64,000 nucleotides of DNA from JADMJV01 sp964649085 (GTDB lineage Bacteria; Vulcanimicrobiota; Xenobia; Xenobiales; JADMJV01): contig CAZYPN010000009.1 of assembly GCA_964649085.1 (NCBI GenBank), positions 1 through 64,000 on the forward strand. The letters are read 5' to 3'. A model generated the notes under the pieces. It did not search any database. It worked only from the letters and a program-made list of their open reading frames with translations, and was not told the DNA's origin. Shown here piece after piece: positions 34,801 through 41,734 of the stretch. Both the position numbers and the translations under genes were made by a program. Position 1 is the first letter of the stretch, and every line of letters starts with the position of its first letter.

Positions 34801-36294
34801 CTCGTCGAGTTCCAAATCGGCATGCTCGACACGACCGACGAATCCCAGGGGGAAGGCGGAACTCATCGGCACCGAGGCAATCCAGCGAGAGTCCATGAAA
34901 ACGTCGATACGGGGAGGGCTCTCCACGCCTAAGATCCCCACCTGGCCTTTCCAACCGCTGTCTGGAAACACCTCGGCAAGGTCTTTCTTGTAGCTGGCGT
35001 TCTCCAGTTCCAACGACTCCTGAGCTCGACCCTGCCACTCCTGGCGGCGAATCTGGCGCTTTCGCAGCACTTCCACCATGGGGGCCGCAGGAGCCAGAAT
35101 CAGGTCGCGCGGTAACAGCGACTGAAAGCCTTCGGGTCGCAAAATCGGAGGGGCTTCTTCGGGTATGGCTCCCAGCGAAAGGTCGGAATAGAAGAGCCTG
35201 CCCATGCCACGGTGCAACCTGCGCAAATCCTGCAGGCTCAACAGGCCGCCATTCCAGGTGGGAAAGAGAGGAAGTTGCTCCATGAACTTCAGGCCGTGTT
35301 CGGGGCGCATCAGCAGGCGTTGAATCCAGGCCACATCAAGACGCCCCGGGATGGCCAGCAGTTCGCCAAATACAGGGTCCAGTTGAGCACGCACCTGGTC
35401 GAGCAATTTTTCAAACTGGGGGCCGGCAACGATCTGGCGCTGAGTCAGGTCGGTCTTGAAGCGGTTGTCATAGATCCACAAACTGCCGGGAGCCCAGGCT
35501 GGCCCGGAATAGCCCAGGCCCCAGAGAAAGCATTGAATTTCGTGACTTTTCTGGTCGGGGAAAAACCAGAGCGAGAACTCGCAGTCCAGATGCCGTTCGA
35601 CCACCTCGCAGGTGGGCAACGGGGGAATTTCAGGCAGGGGGGTTCGACCCACCAGACGCAGGGCCCATCCCGCAGCCACCCCGGTGGCCGGCCTTTGCAG
35701 ACGGGCCCATGGCCCCTCCAGTCGCAAAGGGCTGGCCACCATCCGTTTGCCCAGCGAAGCCACCTCGGGCAGCCGACGCAGCACCGAAGGCCGCGTCACC
35801 AGCCAGTGAATGCTCAGTTCCCGCATGGGCAGCTCCAGCTCCAATCGAGTGGAGCAACCCTCTAAGGGGGCGATCTCCAGCAGCCTGGATCGCCCTGCCT
35901 GAGTGAGCATCCGATGGGCTGGCGTGGTGAGCCCGCTGTCCAGGCGGACCGCCGAGTAGCGACTGCGCGAGAGCAGGAAAAGGGAGAATTGGAGGCGCTG
36001 CAACGCAACCTCGGTGGGATTGTTGTCGATCAAGCTCTGCAGCTGTGCTTTGGAGAGCGCCTGGCCGTCGAACTCCCAAATCACCCGGCGCCAACCCGCC
36101 CGCAGGCGCAACCGCGTGGCTTTCAGGCCGCAAGCGGCCTGAATCAGGAAGGCCAGATAGTCTTCGGGCCAGAGCCCCAGATGCTGTTCGAGCTTCTCGC
36201 GGGCGCGGGTCAGATCGACCTGAAACTCTCCCTGAGAGTCGAAGGCGCCTTCCAGCCTCAGGTCGGCCAGCAGCCCTTCGCTTTCCGCGCTCAT
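31813..36294 (-). CDS. Giant (~1,493 aa) protein of unknown function with degenerate GHKL-like N-terminus
   Basis: Start at ATG 36294 is preferred; an extension to 36411 adds 39 residues antisense to the vWA gene. No signal peptide, membrane helix or coiled coil is seen, so it is probably cytosolic. Residues about 20-160 recall an Hsp90/GHKL ATPase fold: EDYLAFLIQAACGLKATRL at the N-box position, VIWEFDGQALSKAQL at the DxGxG position, a serine-containing RYSAVRLDSG, and GCSTRLEL near the GT motif, but the catalytic glutamate is missing. The rest holds at least three, perhaps six, related modules of about 100-150 residues (for example around GKRLATSQISPPGFPEGL and RIDVFMDSRWIASVP), each a beta-rich half then a Leu/Trp-rich helix. 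It overlaps the small membrane protein gene by eight bases. Confidence 0.75.
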   Translation of the reverse strand: MSAESEGLLADLRLEGAFDSQGEFQVDLTRAREKLEQHLGLWPEDYLAFLIQAACGLKATRLRLRAGWRRVIWEFDGQALSKAQLQSLIDNNPTEVALQRLQFSLFLLSRSRYSAVRLDSGLTTPAHRMLTQAGRSRLLEIAPLEGCSTRLELELPMRELSIHWLVTRPSVLRRLPEVASLGKRMVASPLRLEGPWARLQRPATGVAAGWALRLVGRTPLPEIPPLPTCEVVERHLDCEFSLWFFPDQKSHEIQCFLWGLGYSGPAWAPGSLWIYDNRFKTDLTQRQIVAGPQFEKLLDQVRAQLDPVFGELLAIPGRLDVAWIQRLLMRPEHGLKFMEQLPLFPTWNGGLLSLQDLRRLHRGMGRLFYSDLSLGAIPEEAPPILRPEGFQSLLPRDLILAPAAPMVEVLRKRQIRRQEWQGRAQESLELENASYKKDLAEVFPDSGWKGQVGILGVESPPRIDVFMDSRWIASVPMSSAFPLGFVGRVEHADLELDEAWSKLVGPLWHGLIEELQRWMPTWMAQWCSQSRQPEDSHWLDYRAYRMLMSHEQPGPLEECALVPFGSQRRSLQDLRREFRAEQWNRWPFEGFSLSEASFKLVVRLAEDTEAARQGRLALQGFGAGFNRWKASSDRGPALPATLDYLCRVAITGAGEVRGDVAFSVDKVSGITVVGFREGKRLATSQISPPGFPEGLVAAVDHPELLPNLDWSGLDHRCSAWIEVMEALQHSLPRLLRALFEGTHPLRSLGLLRLLRWCPQLLPKKRRQVPSGGPPFCWRLDGIAVGSAEVWEMLQGHRVPRYLPLELRPGLLEGFEDCWLLDQDLAAEIRMLGPSRLNDCGLEYQAARQGRARMEAVLSGNWIHKESLKRDAYQGEIGLREAAGTTCNRVGVKLVSAGYLMLERELELGPSGRWTSPYRLEAVIDLGGLKPVAELVELEPSVIQVWKECFRRFGLAHPAIPRDYQLERLYWERDGLDTVSEEWRGLRLFTMNGQQMSWTELRQHVEKSGSLDYSTSATPLEDVLNLEVRDLPWLKRLFPDGLRDCTHLLKSASATTPGAELPLADLDYLATGQSPGLRWGLCRQLHEASEIRVWKRGQLSRVLSFDWRYQVRASLEPAAPDTEETLLDRLRTEVERAILEQTEESYRLKVALATWGLVDDWALQLQAQPLLEDPREQRYSVKQWCSRWSEVEALPYLKQAPEGEAYLALLPDGPVPVLSGSTAQVAARVLPLHEYSEGLRQAWNWSRHPVELPTGARSFSERTGMVLVTADPLQTSRTLRVLWRGRAIHLEHSEGWPGYCLEVDWSQLPLDRPWPRWSDLDSCLSGYRRYLHELLHRDEHLQPNREAWEALPVAASPGPLEHYYDPTEEDLRTLLSRRKARWVSADQLRFRQVVALWEGVFGARVAIDFETGSAPLRQVAEGDGIRLYLNLEHRWFRGASPDLIALRLSLYAQMLFDGDRRQAVASVLQVLEEIGLIEKSERMTDQAAEGDPHV

Positions 36295-36382
36295 CCAAAG
36301 GTGTTCTCTCTTTTCGAGATTCACCCTGGGAATAAGTCCAGCTGTTCGGCGACCGCATCGATATTCTGCCCGGGAGGTTCTC

Positions 36383-37417
36383 GTGAACGGAATTTCTTGC
36401 CCCCACTGCAATCAGCTCAACCCCGACACTCAGTCCAGTTGCGAACGTTGTGGAGAGTCTCTCCTGTGGTCGACGGTTTCGCGGGGACGCGGGCTGAAAT
36501 TTCAGCTTCCCAAACCCTTGCTCTTCGCGCTGCTCGGCGTAGGACTGGGGCTCACCGCCGCTCGCCTGGCCCCCTCGGGCTCACCGCCCCCTGCTCCCGT
36601 GCTGACGGCCAGCGCCCCGCGTATCGATGTGGTCTTCGCTCTGGACGCCACTGGCAGCATGGGCGACGAAATCGAAGTGGTCAAGTCGCGCGTCTCTCGC
36701 ATGATGGAGCAAATTCAAAACGGCAACCCCAAGCCTGAAGTGCGTTATGGCCTGGTGGCCTATCGCGACTACGGCGACGCCTACGTCTCCAAGTCTTTTC
36801 CGCTGACTTCCTCCCTGAGCAGTATCCAGGCCTCGCTTGAGCAGGTTCACGCCGGGGGCGGCGGTGACACTCCCGAGGCCGTGCTGGCCGGACTGTCCAC
36901 GGCGGTTCGCGAAATGAACTGGGACCTCGACCCCCAGACCTCCCGGCTGGTCTTTTTGATCGGTGACGCCGGAGCGCATCGCGGCGACGACCTGCGCCCC
37001 GTGCTGGCCGAAGCCCGCCAGAAGGGTATCAAGGTGAATACCTGGGGGTGCAGCGGCTTGCAAAACCACGGGCAGGCCGACTTCGAAGAAATCGCGGCGC
37101 TGGGCGGTGGCGAATTCCAGTTCCTGACCTACCAGCAAGAGGTGGTGCGTGCCGACGGCAGCCGGGCCCGGGTATTGTTCCAGGGCAGCAAGGCCTACGA
37201 GGTCGACCTGAAGGAGCGTTGGGAGGAAGGGGCCGACAAGCTGACGACCAAGGCCAGTCTCGACGATCGCAAAGTGCTGGCGCCTGGCTCGGCAGGCAGG
37301 GCCGAATTTTCGGGCGGCGGCTACCGACCCACCTCCACCACACTGGAGAACAACCTGGACACGGCTCTGGTGCGCCAGGTTCAAAGCGAGGCCAAACTCC
37401 GGGGCGTTCGCTACTAG
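36383..37417 (+). CDS. Zinc-ribbon, single-pass, von Willebrand factor A-domain protein
   Basis: A GTG at 36383 follows GGGAGGTTCTC. The 344-residue product has an N-terminal zinc ribbon (CPHC and CERCGE), one transmembrane helix (residues about 43-63), then a vWA domain. The metal-ion site is intact: FALDATGSMGDE, the threonine of GGGGDTPEAV, and LIGDAGAH. The domain should bind a partner through Mg2+. The C-terminal 100 residues are hydrophilic. The gene begins a unit with an FHA-GAF-cyclase and a Ser/Thr kinase, suggesting a signalling complex at the membrane. It is divergent from the giant gene across about 88 bases. Confidence 0.84.
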   Translation: MNGISCPHCNQLNPDTQSSCERCGESLLWSTVSRGRGLKFQLPKPLLFALLGVGLGLTAARLAPSGSPPPAPVLTASAPRIDVVFALDATGSMGDEIEVVKSRVSRMMEQIQNGNPKPEVRYGLVAYRDYGDAYVSKSFPLTSSLSSIQASLEQVHAGGGGDTPEAVLAGLSTAVREMNWDLDPQTSRLVFLIGDAGAHRGDDLRPVLAEARQKGIKVNTWGCSGLQNHGQADFEEIAALGGGEFQFLTYQQEVVRADGSRARVLFQGSKAYEVDLKERWEEGADKLTTKASLDDRKVLAPGSAGRAEFSGGGYRPTSTTLENNLDTALVRQVQSEAKLRGVRY

Positions 37418-37423
37418 CCCCTG

Positions 37424-37459
37424 GCCCTGTTCGGTCCGCTTCGCTCCCAGGAACAGGGC
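37424..37459. terminator. Stem-loop between the vWA and cyclase genes
   Basis: GCCCTGTTC (37424-37432) pairs perfectly with GAACAGGGC (37451-37459) around an 18-base loop. No T tract follows, so it is not a classic intrinsic terminator; it could attenuate, stabilise mRNA or be a factor-dependent end. It lies seven bases after the vWA stop codon. Confidence 0.4.
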
Positions 37460-37516
37460 GCTTGATACTACCAGGAGCGCAAGGGAAACCAGCGACTTTG
37501 GGCAAACTCTGGCAGC

Positions 37517-39052
37517 GTGTTGATCTTTAGCCTTGAGGGCACGGACCTGGTATTGACGCCCAGCTCCGAACCCCATTTGCCCGAGCGCAGCTACCGCTAT
37601 CAGAGCGGAGCGATCACCATCGGTAGTGGGGATAGCTGCGACTTGAAGATTCCCAATCCGCGCGTGGCCTCCATGCACGCCCGCATCGAGCGCAACGAAT
37701 TGGGCATCATTCTCAGCGACCTGGGCAGCCCCGAGGGCACCTACCTCAACGGGCGCCGCATTGTGCGGGCCCGCCTGCAGCCCGGCGATCACATTCAACT
37801 GGCCACGGGGGCTGCCGCAGCCTCGCCGACCGTGGGACAAACGGTGCTGGGCTCGAAAACTTTTGCCGTCAAGCCGATCCCCGACATCAAATCGGGAGGC
37901 CGGGAAAGCCTGGTGGGACAGCAGGGCCTGCTGCATCTCAGCGCCGCTCTGGCCCGCCCCGGGGCCATCGAGGAAAAACTCGACGAGATCCTCGATTTTT
38001 CGCTGCGCGTGGGCAGCTTCGACCGGGCCGCCATCTGGGTGGTCGATCCGGACGATCCCAGTCAGTTTCTCTATCATCGGCGTCTTCAGGGCAAGGGCCA
38101 GCCTCCCGCCGAGGTCAGCCAGACCGTGCTGCAGCAGGTGCTCAAGGGTGAGGCCGTGATCGTTCAGGACGCCATGCTCGACCAGCGCGTCGAACACGCC
38201 CAAAGCATCAAGATCCAGAACATCCGCACCTGCGTCGGCCTGCCTCTAAGCACTTCGCACCGCATCTGGGGTGCGCTCTACCTGGACAGCCTTCAACCCA
38301 AGGCCATGAGCAGCTCCACCGAGCAAGAGTTTCTCGGTGGCTTTGCGGCCCTGGCCGCCGTGGCCATCGAAAATGCCTGGCTGGCGGCAAAAGCCCAGAA
38401 AGAGGCCCTCTTCAAAGACCGGCTGGCGCGCTTTTTCCCGCCGGCCACCATCGACAGCATTTTGAAGCGCTCGGACACCCATATTCACGGGGCCGAGATG
38501 AACGTCACCATTTTGTTTTGTGACATTCGCAACTACACGGGGATCAGTTTTGAACAACCTCCCAAGCGGGTGGCGGCCTGGATCAACGACTACTTTTCCC
38601 GCATCGTGCCGATCGTGTTCCGCCACGGCGGCACGCTGGAAAAATACATCGGCGACGCACTGCTGGCCATCTGGGGTGCCCCGCTGGAAATGAGCGCCTC
38701 CGATCAGGCGCTGCACGCGTGTCGGGCGGCGGTGGAAATGCATCAGGCCATTACCGAATTTGCCCGCAACTGGCCCGATCTGCCCTGCCAGGTGGGCATT
38801 GGCATTCATCACGGGCCCGCTTATGTGGGCACCATCGGCCACGAAAGCTATCTGCAATATGCCGCTCTGGGCTCGACCACCAACCTGGCCGCCCGCCTGT
38901 GTTCGGCGGCCGGACCTGGGGAAACGATTTTAAGCCGCTACCTGGCCGATTTGCTGCCTGCCCACGAGTTCTGTGGCCAGGAACGGCCGCCGGTACAGGC
39001 CAAGGGCTTTCCCGAAGTGGTCGAAGTGCGCCTGTTGCGGCCTCTGCGATAA
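37517..39052 (+). CDS. FHA-GAF-class III adenylate/guanylate cyclase
   Basis: The 511-residue protein has an FHA domain (about 20-95: ITIGSGDSCDLKIPN, VASMHARI, GTYLNG), which binds phosphothreonine; a GAF domain (about 130-295: AAIWVVDPDD, TCVGLPLSTSHRIWGALYLDS); and a class III cyclase domain (about 320-505). The cyclase keeps the metal aspartates in LFCDIRNYTG and KYIGDALLAIWGAP, the substrate lysine of LEKYIGD and the LGSTTNLAARL strand. It should make cAMP (possibly cGMP) under control of phosphorylated partners and a small ligand. The kinase three bases downstream probably phosphorylates the FHA ligand. GTG start. Confidence 0.92.
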   Translation: MLIFSLEGTDLVLTPSSEPHLPERSYRYQSGAITIGSGDSCDLKIPNPRVASMHARIERNELGIILSDLGSPEGTYLNGRRIVRARLQPGDHIQLATGAAAASPTVGQTVLGSKTFAVKPIPDIKSGGRESLVGQQGLLHLSAALARPGAIEEKLDEILDFSLRVGSFDRAAIWVVDPDDPSQFLYHRRLQGKGQPPAEVSQTVLQQVLKGEAVIVQDAMLDQRVEHAQSIKIQNIRTCVGLPLSTSHRIWGALYLDSLQPKAMSSSTEQEFLGGFAALAAVAIENAWLAAKAQKEALFKDRLARFFPPATIDSILKRSDTHIHGAEMNVTILFCDIRNYTGISFEQPPKRVAAWINDYFSRIVPIVFRHGGTLEKYIGDALLAIWGAPLEMSASDQALHACRAAVEMHQAITEFARNWPDLPCQVGIGIHHGPAYVGTIGHESYLQYAALGSTTNLAARLCSAAGPGETILSRYLADLLPAHEFCGQERPPVQAKGFPEVVEVRLLRPLR

Positions 39053-39055
39053 GCC

Positions 39056-40723
39056 ATGCCACTGCAGGCGGGGGAACTACTGCGCAACCGATATCAAGTG
39101 GTCCGCAGCCTGAAAGCCGGAGGTATGGGGGCCGTGTACGAGGCCATCGACCGCAATCTGGCCGACACCCCGTGCGCTATTAAAGAGGTTCTCCCCAGCG
39201 CCCTGCAGGGCCCCGACGCCGAATATGTGCTGCGTTCATTTGCCAGCGAAATGAAGGCGTTGGCCAATCTGAACCATCCCAATATTCCGCGCGTGCGCGA
39301 TTTTTTTGAAGACGAAGGCAAACGCTATATCGTGATGGACCTGGTTCAGGGTCAGGGACTCGACGACGAGTTAGCCGAGCACCTGAGGGTCACCGGGGAG
39401 GCCATGGACCCTGCCGTGGCCGCGTTGGATATGGTTCAGGTGCTGGAAACGCTGCACCACCTCCACACCGGCCAACCGGCGCTGATCCACCGCGACATCA
39501 AACCGGCAAACTTGATCCGGGACCAGCGCAGTGGCAAGATCCGACTGGTCGATTTCGGCATTGCTCGCTCGGTAGAAACGCAGCGAATGCAAACCCAGGT
39601 GGGCACTCCAGGTTTCTGTGCGCCCGAGCAGATGGCGGGCCGCGCCGAGCCCCGCTCGGACATCTTTTCAGTTGGGGCCACGCTCTGTTTCCTGGTAACC
39701 GGTAAGCAGGGCCCGTTCTATGCTTATCAGGCGCTCAAGCCCGACTTGCCACAACATCCTGGCCTGGCCGAAATCATCGAGAAGGCCACCGAAGTGCGTG
39801 CCCAAGACCGCTATGCCAGTGCCCAGGAAATGGCCGAGGCTCTGAAAACCTGGCTGCGCAGCCAGTCGAGCGGATCGACACCCGCCCGGCGCCCTGCCCC
39901 CGAACCGCAGGCGGTTGCCGTGCCCACTCGTAGGGCGACCGCAACAGTGCCAGCCGAGTCCAACCCGAAAATGATGGCAGCCCTGATCGGCCTGCTGTTG
40001 CTGGTGTCGTTGGCCCTGTTCATCAGCACGCCCAAGGCCGAAGTTCCCGAACCATCAACCTCTCCTCCTCCCGTGGGGGACGCCATCTCCGAACCGAGGG
40101 TCTCCCCGTCAGCAACCTCCCCGGTGGCCTCGACCCACCGACCTTCCGTTCCACCGCCAGCACGCCCGGCTCGTCCGACCCCGCCAGCAACCCCGGCTCG
40201 GCCGGTGGCCCGCCCCGCACCTCAACCAGTGAGAACCCCAGCCCGACCCAAACTAGAAGTAGGAGATACTTATCCCGTAAAGCATTACCCGGTAAGAAAG
40301 CCTGCCCAGCGGCTGACACCGGGCCAGCAGCCCACAGCCCCGGTTCAGTGGTCCCCTCCTCCGGCTGCAGGGGCTCCTGTGTTTCCCACAGATCTGGGGC
40401 TGGTTTCCAAAGAGCGAGGAAGGCGCTGGGAACGCTTCGAGCATGCCTCGGGCAACACCGTAGTTTCCCTCAAAGTGGAATGGACCCGTCCATCTGACAC
40501 GGTAGGCGCCTTACTCGAACAACGTCGCGACCAGAGTTTTCAACATTGGACGCGCTCCCCCATGGAACCCCCGGGTGAATTCTGCCGGTTCACGGCCAAT
40601 TTACCCCTACACCAGGGCATACACGTGAAACCCGGGATGGTGTTCCTGTTGAACTCACACTCCATGGTCAAGGACTACGAGTGGGCTCCAATTCTAAACT
40701 TCATCAGGGAGACCCACTGGTAA
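39056..40723 (+). CDS. Ser/Thr protein kinase, PknB-like, single-pass membrane
   Basis: Residues about 12-270 form a complete Hanks-type kinase domain: AGGMGAVYEA (P-loop), CAIKEV with catalytic Lys43, IHRDIKPANLI, VDFGIARS and GFCAPEQMAG. A transmembrane helix (MMAALIGLLLLVSLALFI) near residue 310 is followed by an external Pro/Thr/Ser-rich linker of about 100 residues and a C-terminal domain of about 140 residues (for example HASGNTVVSLKVEWTRP) that could be a sensor. It starts three bases after the cyclase gene. Likely substrates are proteins recognised by the FHA domain. The 3' end overlaps the convergent transporter gene by 20 bases. Confidence 0.92.
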   Translation: MPLQAGELLRNRYQVVRSLKAGGMGAVYEAIDRNLADTPCAIKEVLPSALQGPDAEYVLRSFASEMKALANLNHPNIPRVRDFFEDEGKRYIVMDLVQGQGLDDELAEHLRVTGEAMDPAVAALDMVQVLETLHHLHTGQPALIHRDIKPANLIRDQRSGKIRLVDFGIARSVETQRMQTQVGTPGFCAPEQMAGRAEPRSDIFSVGATLCFLVTGKQGPFYAYQALKPDLPQHPGLAEIIEKATEVRAQDRYASAQEMAEALKTWLRSQSSGSTPARRPAPEPQAVAVPTRRATATVPAESNPKMMAALIGLLLLVSLALFISTPKAEVPEPSTSPPPVGDAISEPRVSPSATSPVASTHRPSVPPPARPARPTPPATPARPVARPAPQPVRTPARPKLEVGDTYPVKHYPVRKPAQRLTPGQQPTAPVQWSPPPAAGAPVFPTDLGLVSKERGRRWERFEHASGNTVVSLKVEWTRPSDTVGALLEQRRDQSFQHWTRSPMEPPGEFCRFTANLPLHQGIHVKPGMVFLLNSHSMVKDYEWAPILNFIRETHW

Positions 40724-41384
40724 AGGGGTTGAAGTGAGTGTGGCTCTCATCCACCTCCAGGCCCTCGCGCTGCTTGAGCCAGCCAATGGCCCGCAAGGTT
40801 AGCGGCGTCATCAGGGCCTCTACCGCCACCTTGTAGAGATAGCCCGTCAGAGTGTAGTTGAAAAGCGCGGCCGGAGTGAGAATGCCCCAGAAGGCCACCA
40901 GGCAGAAGGTGGCGGTGTCGACCAACTGGCCCACCACCGTGCTGGCCAATGTGCGTAAAGCGAGGTAGCGCCCGCCCGTGCGCAGCTTGATCTTCACCAG
41001 CGTGTACGAGTTGCAGAACTCGCCCCAAAAGAAGCCCAGCCAGCCCGCCAGAGCCAGACGTGGCGAGATGCCCAAAACTTTCTGATAAGCCTGCTGGCCC
41101 ACGCTGGCCTCCCAGCTGGCTTCGCCTGGAAGCTGCACGCAAATCATCATGACCAGATTGAAGACCACCAGCCAGAACAGGCCCTGCCAGATGATGCGCC
41201 GGCTCACCGAGTAACCGTACACTTCGGTGAGAACGTCGCCGAAAATGTAGCTGAGTGGAAAGATCAGGGCGCCGCCGTCGAAAACCAGCGGCCCCAAGAC
41301 GAAGACCTTCAAAGCGGCCACGTTGGAAATCAACAAAACGGCCACGAAGGCCGTGCTGATTCGATCGAGGTAGCGAGCGTTCAC
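40704..41384 (-). CDS. yhhQ: Queuosine-precursor transporter (VUT/YhhQ family)
   Basis: This 226-residue inner-membrane protein has six or so helices and the YhhQ/VUT landmarks: ISNVAALKVF, IFPLSYIFGDVLTEVYGYSVSRRIIW, FFWGEFCNSYTLVKIKLRTGGRYLALRTL and STVVGQLVDTATF. Family members import preQ0, preQ1 or queuine. It begins with GTG. No queuosine biosynthesis genes are in the window, but gluQ, which acts on queuosine in tRNA(Asp), is at 23.3 kb, so salvage is plausible. No preQ1 riboswitch fits in the 33-base gap to the upstream gene. Confidence 0.89.
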   Translation of the reverse strand: MNARYLDRISTAFVAVLLISNVAALKVFVLGPLVFDGGALIFPLSYIFGDVLTEVYGYSVSRRIIWQGLFWLVVFNLVMMICVQLPGEASWEASVGQQAYQKVLGISPRLALAGWLGFFWGEFCNSYTLVKIKLRTGGRYLALRTLASTVVGQLVDTATFCLVAFWGILTPAALFNYTLTGYLYKVAVEALMTPLTLRAIGWLKQREGLEVDESHTHFNPFTSGSP

Positions 41385-41417
41385 CCCCGAGAGTTAGCTC
41401 GCCGAAGGTTCACCCCT

Positions 41418-41615
41418 CTAGAACTGGTGCATCATCTCCAGCATCACTCGGTCGCACTGCACCTGCGTAAGGCTGGGAATCTGCTGATATACCTGGGAAA
41501 AGTACTGACGCTCGTCGGTGGAGAGCTGTTCCCACACCTCGGCAGTTTCGGCCGGAGGCAGGTTCATCAGCACGATGGCGACTTTCTGTTCGTCGGAGAA
41601 GAAATTGGAGTCCAT
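41418..41615 (-). CDS. 65-residue FliG N-terminal-like protein
   Basis: The protein is only one small helical domain. Its pattern KVAIVLMNLPPAETAEVWEQLS, then TDERQYFSQ, VQCDRVMLEMMHQF follows the FliG N-terminal domain (K-A-A-I-L-L-x-L-x-x-x-x-A-x-x-V-L-x-x-L-S, then a short helix and V-x-x-V-x-x-E-F). FliG-N interacts with the MS-ring protein in flagella. No middle or C-terminal FliG domain follows. The gene is 33 bases upstream of the transporter. It may be an orphan interaction module; chance similarity is possible at this length. Confidence 0.55.
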   Translation of the reverse strand: MDSNFFSDEQKVAIVLMNLPPAETAEVWEQLSTDERQYFSQVYQQIPSLTQVQCDRVMLEMMHQF

Positions 41616-41734
41616 CGGTCACCTCATCTCTTGGATGAGCTCAGTGTGCCACATCGGATTCGAGCCTTCCGTGACATTTGCCATCCTGGACCTCGCGCAG
41701 GTGGGGCTTGGTCGCTGGAGAAGGTCGGAGAGTG

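Noticed and set aside
36581..38203. Long open frame (540 codons) on the minus strand across the vWA and cyclase genes
   Set aside because: It is antisense to two well-supported genes, has no ribosome site and no recognisable domain; GC-rich codon bias makes such shadows common.
41385..41417. PreQ1 riboswitch before the YhhQ-family transporter
   Set aside because: The 33-base gap holds no hairpin plus A-rich tail of a preQ1 pseudoknot.
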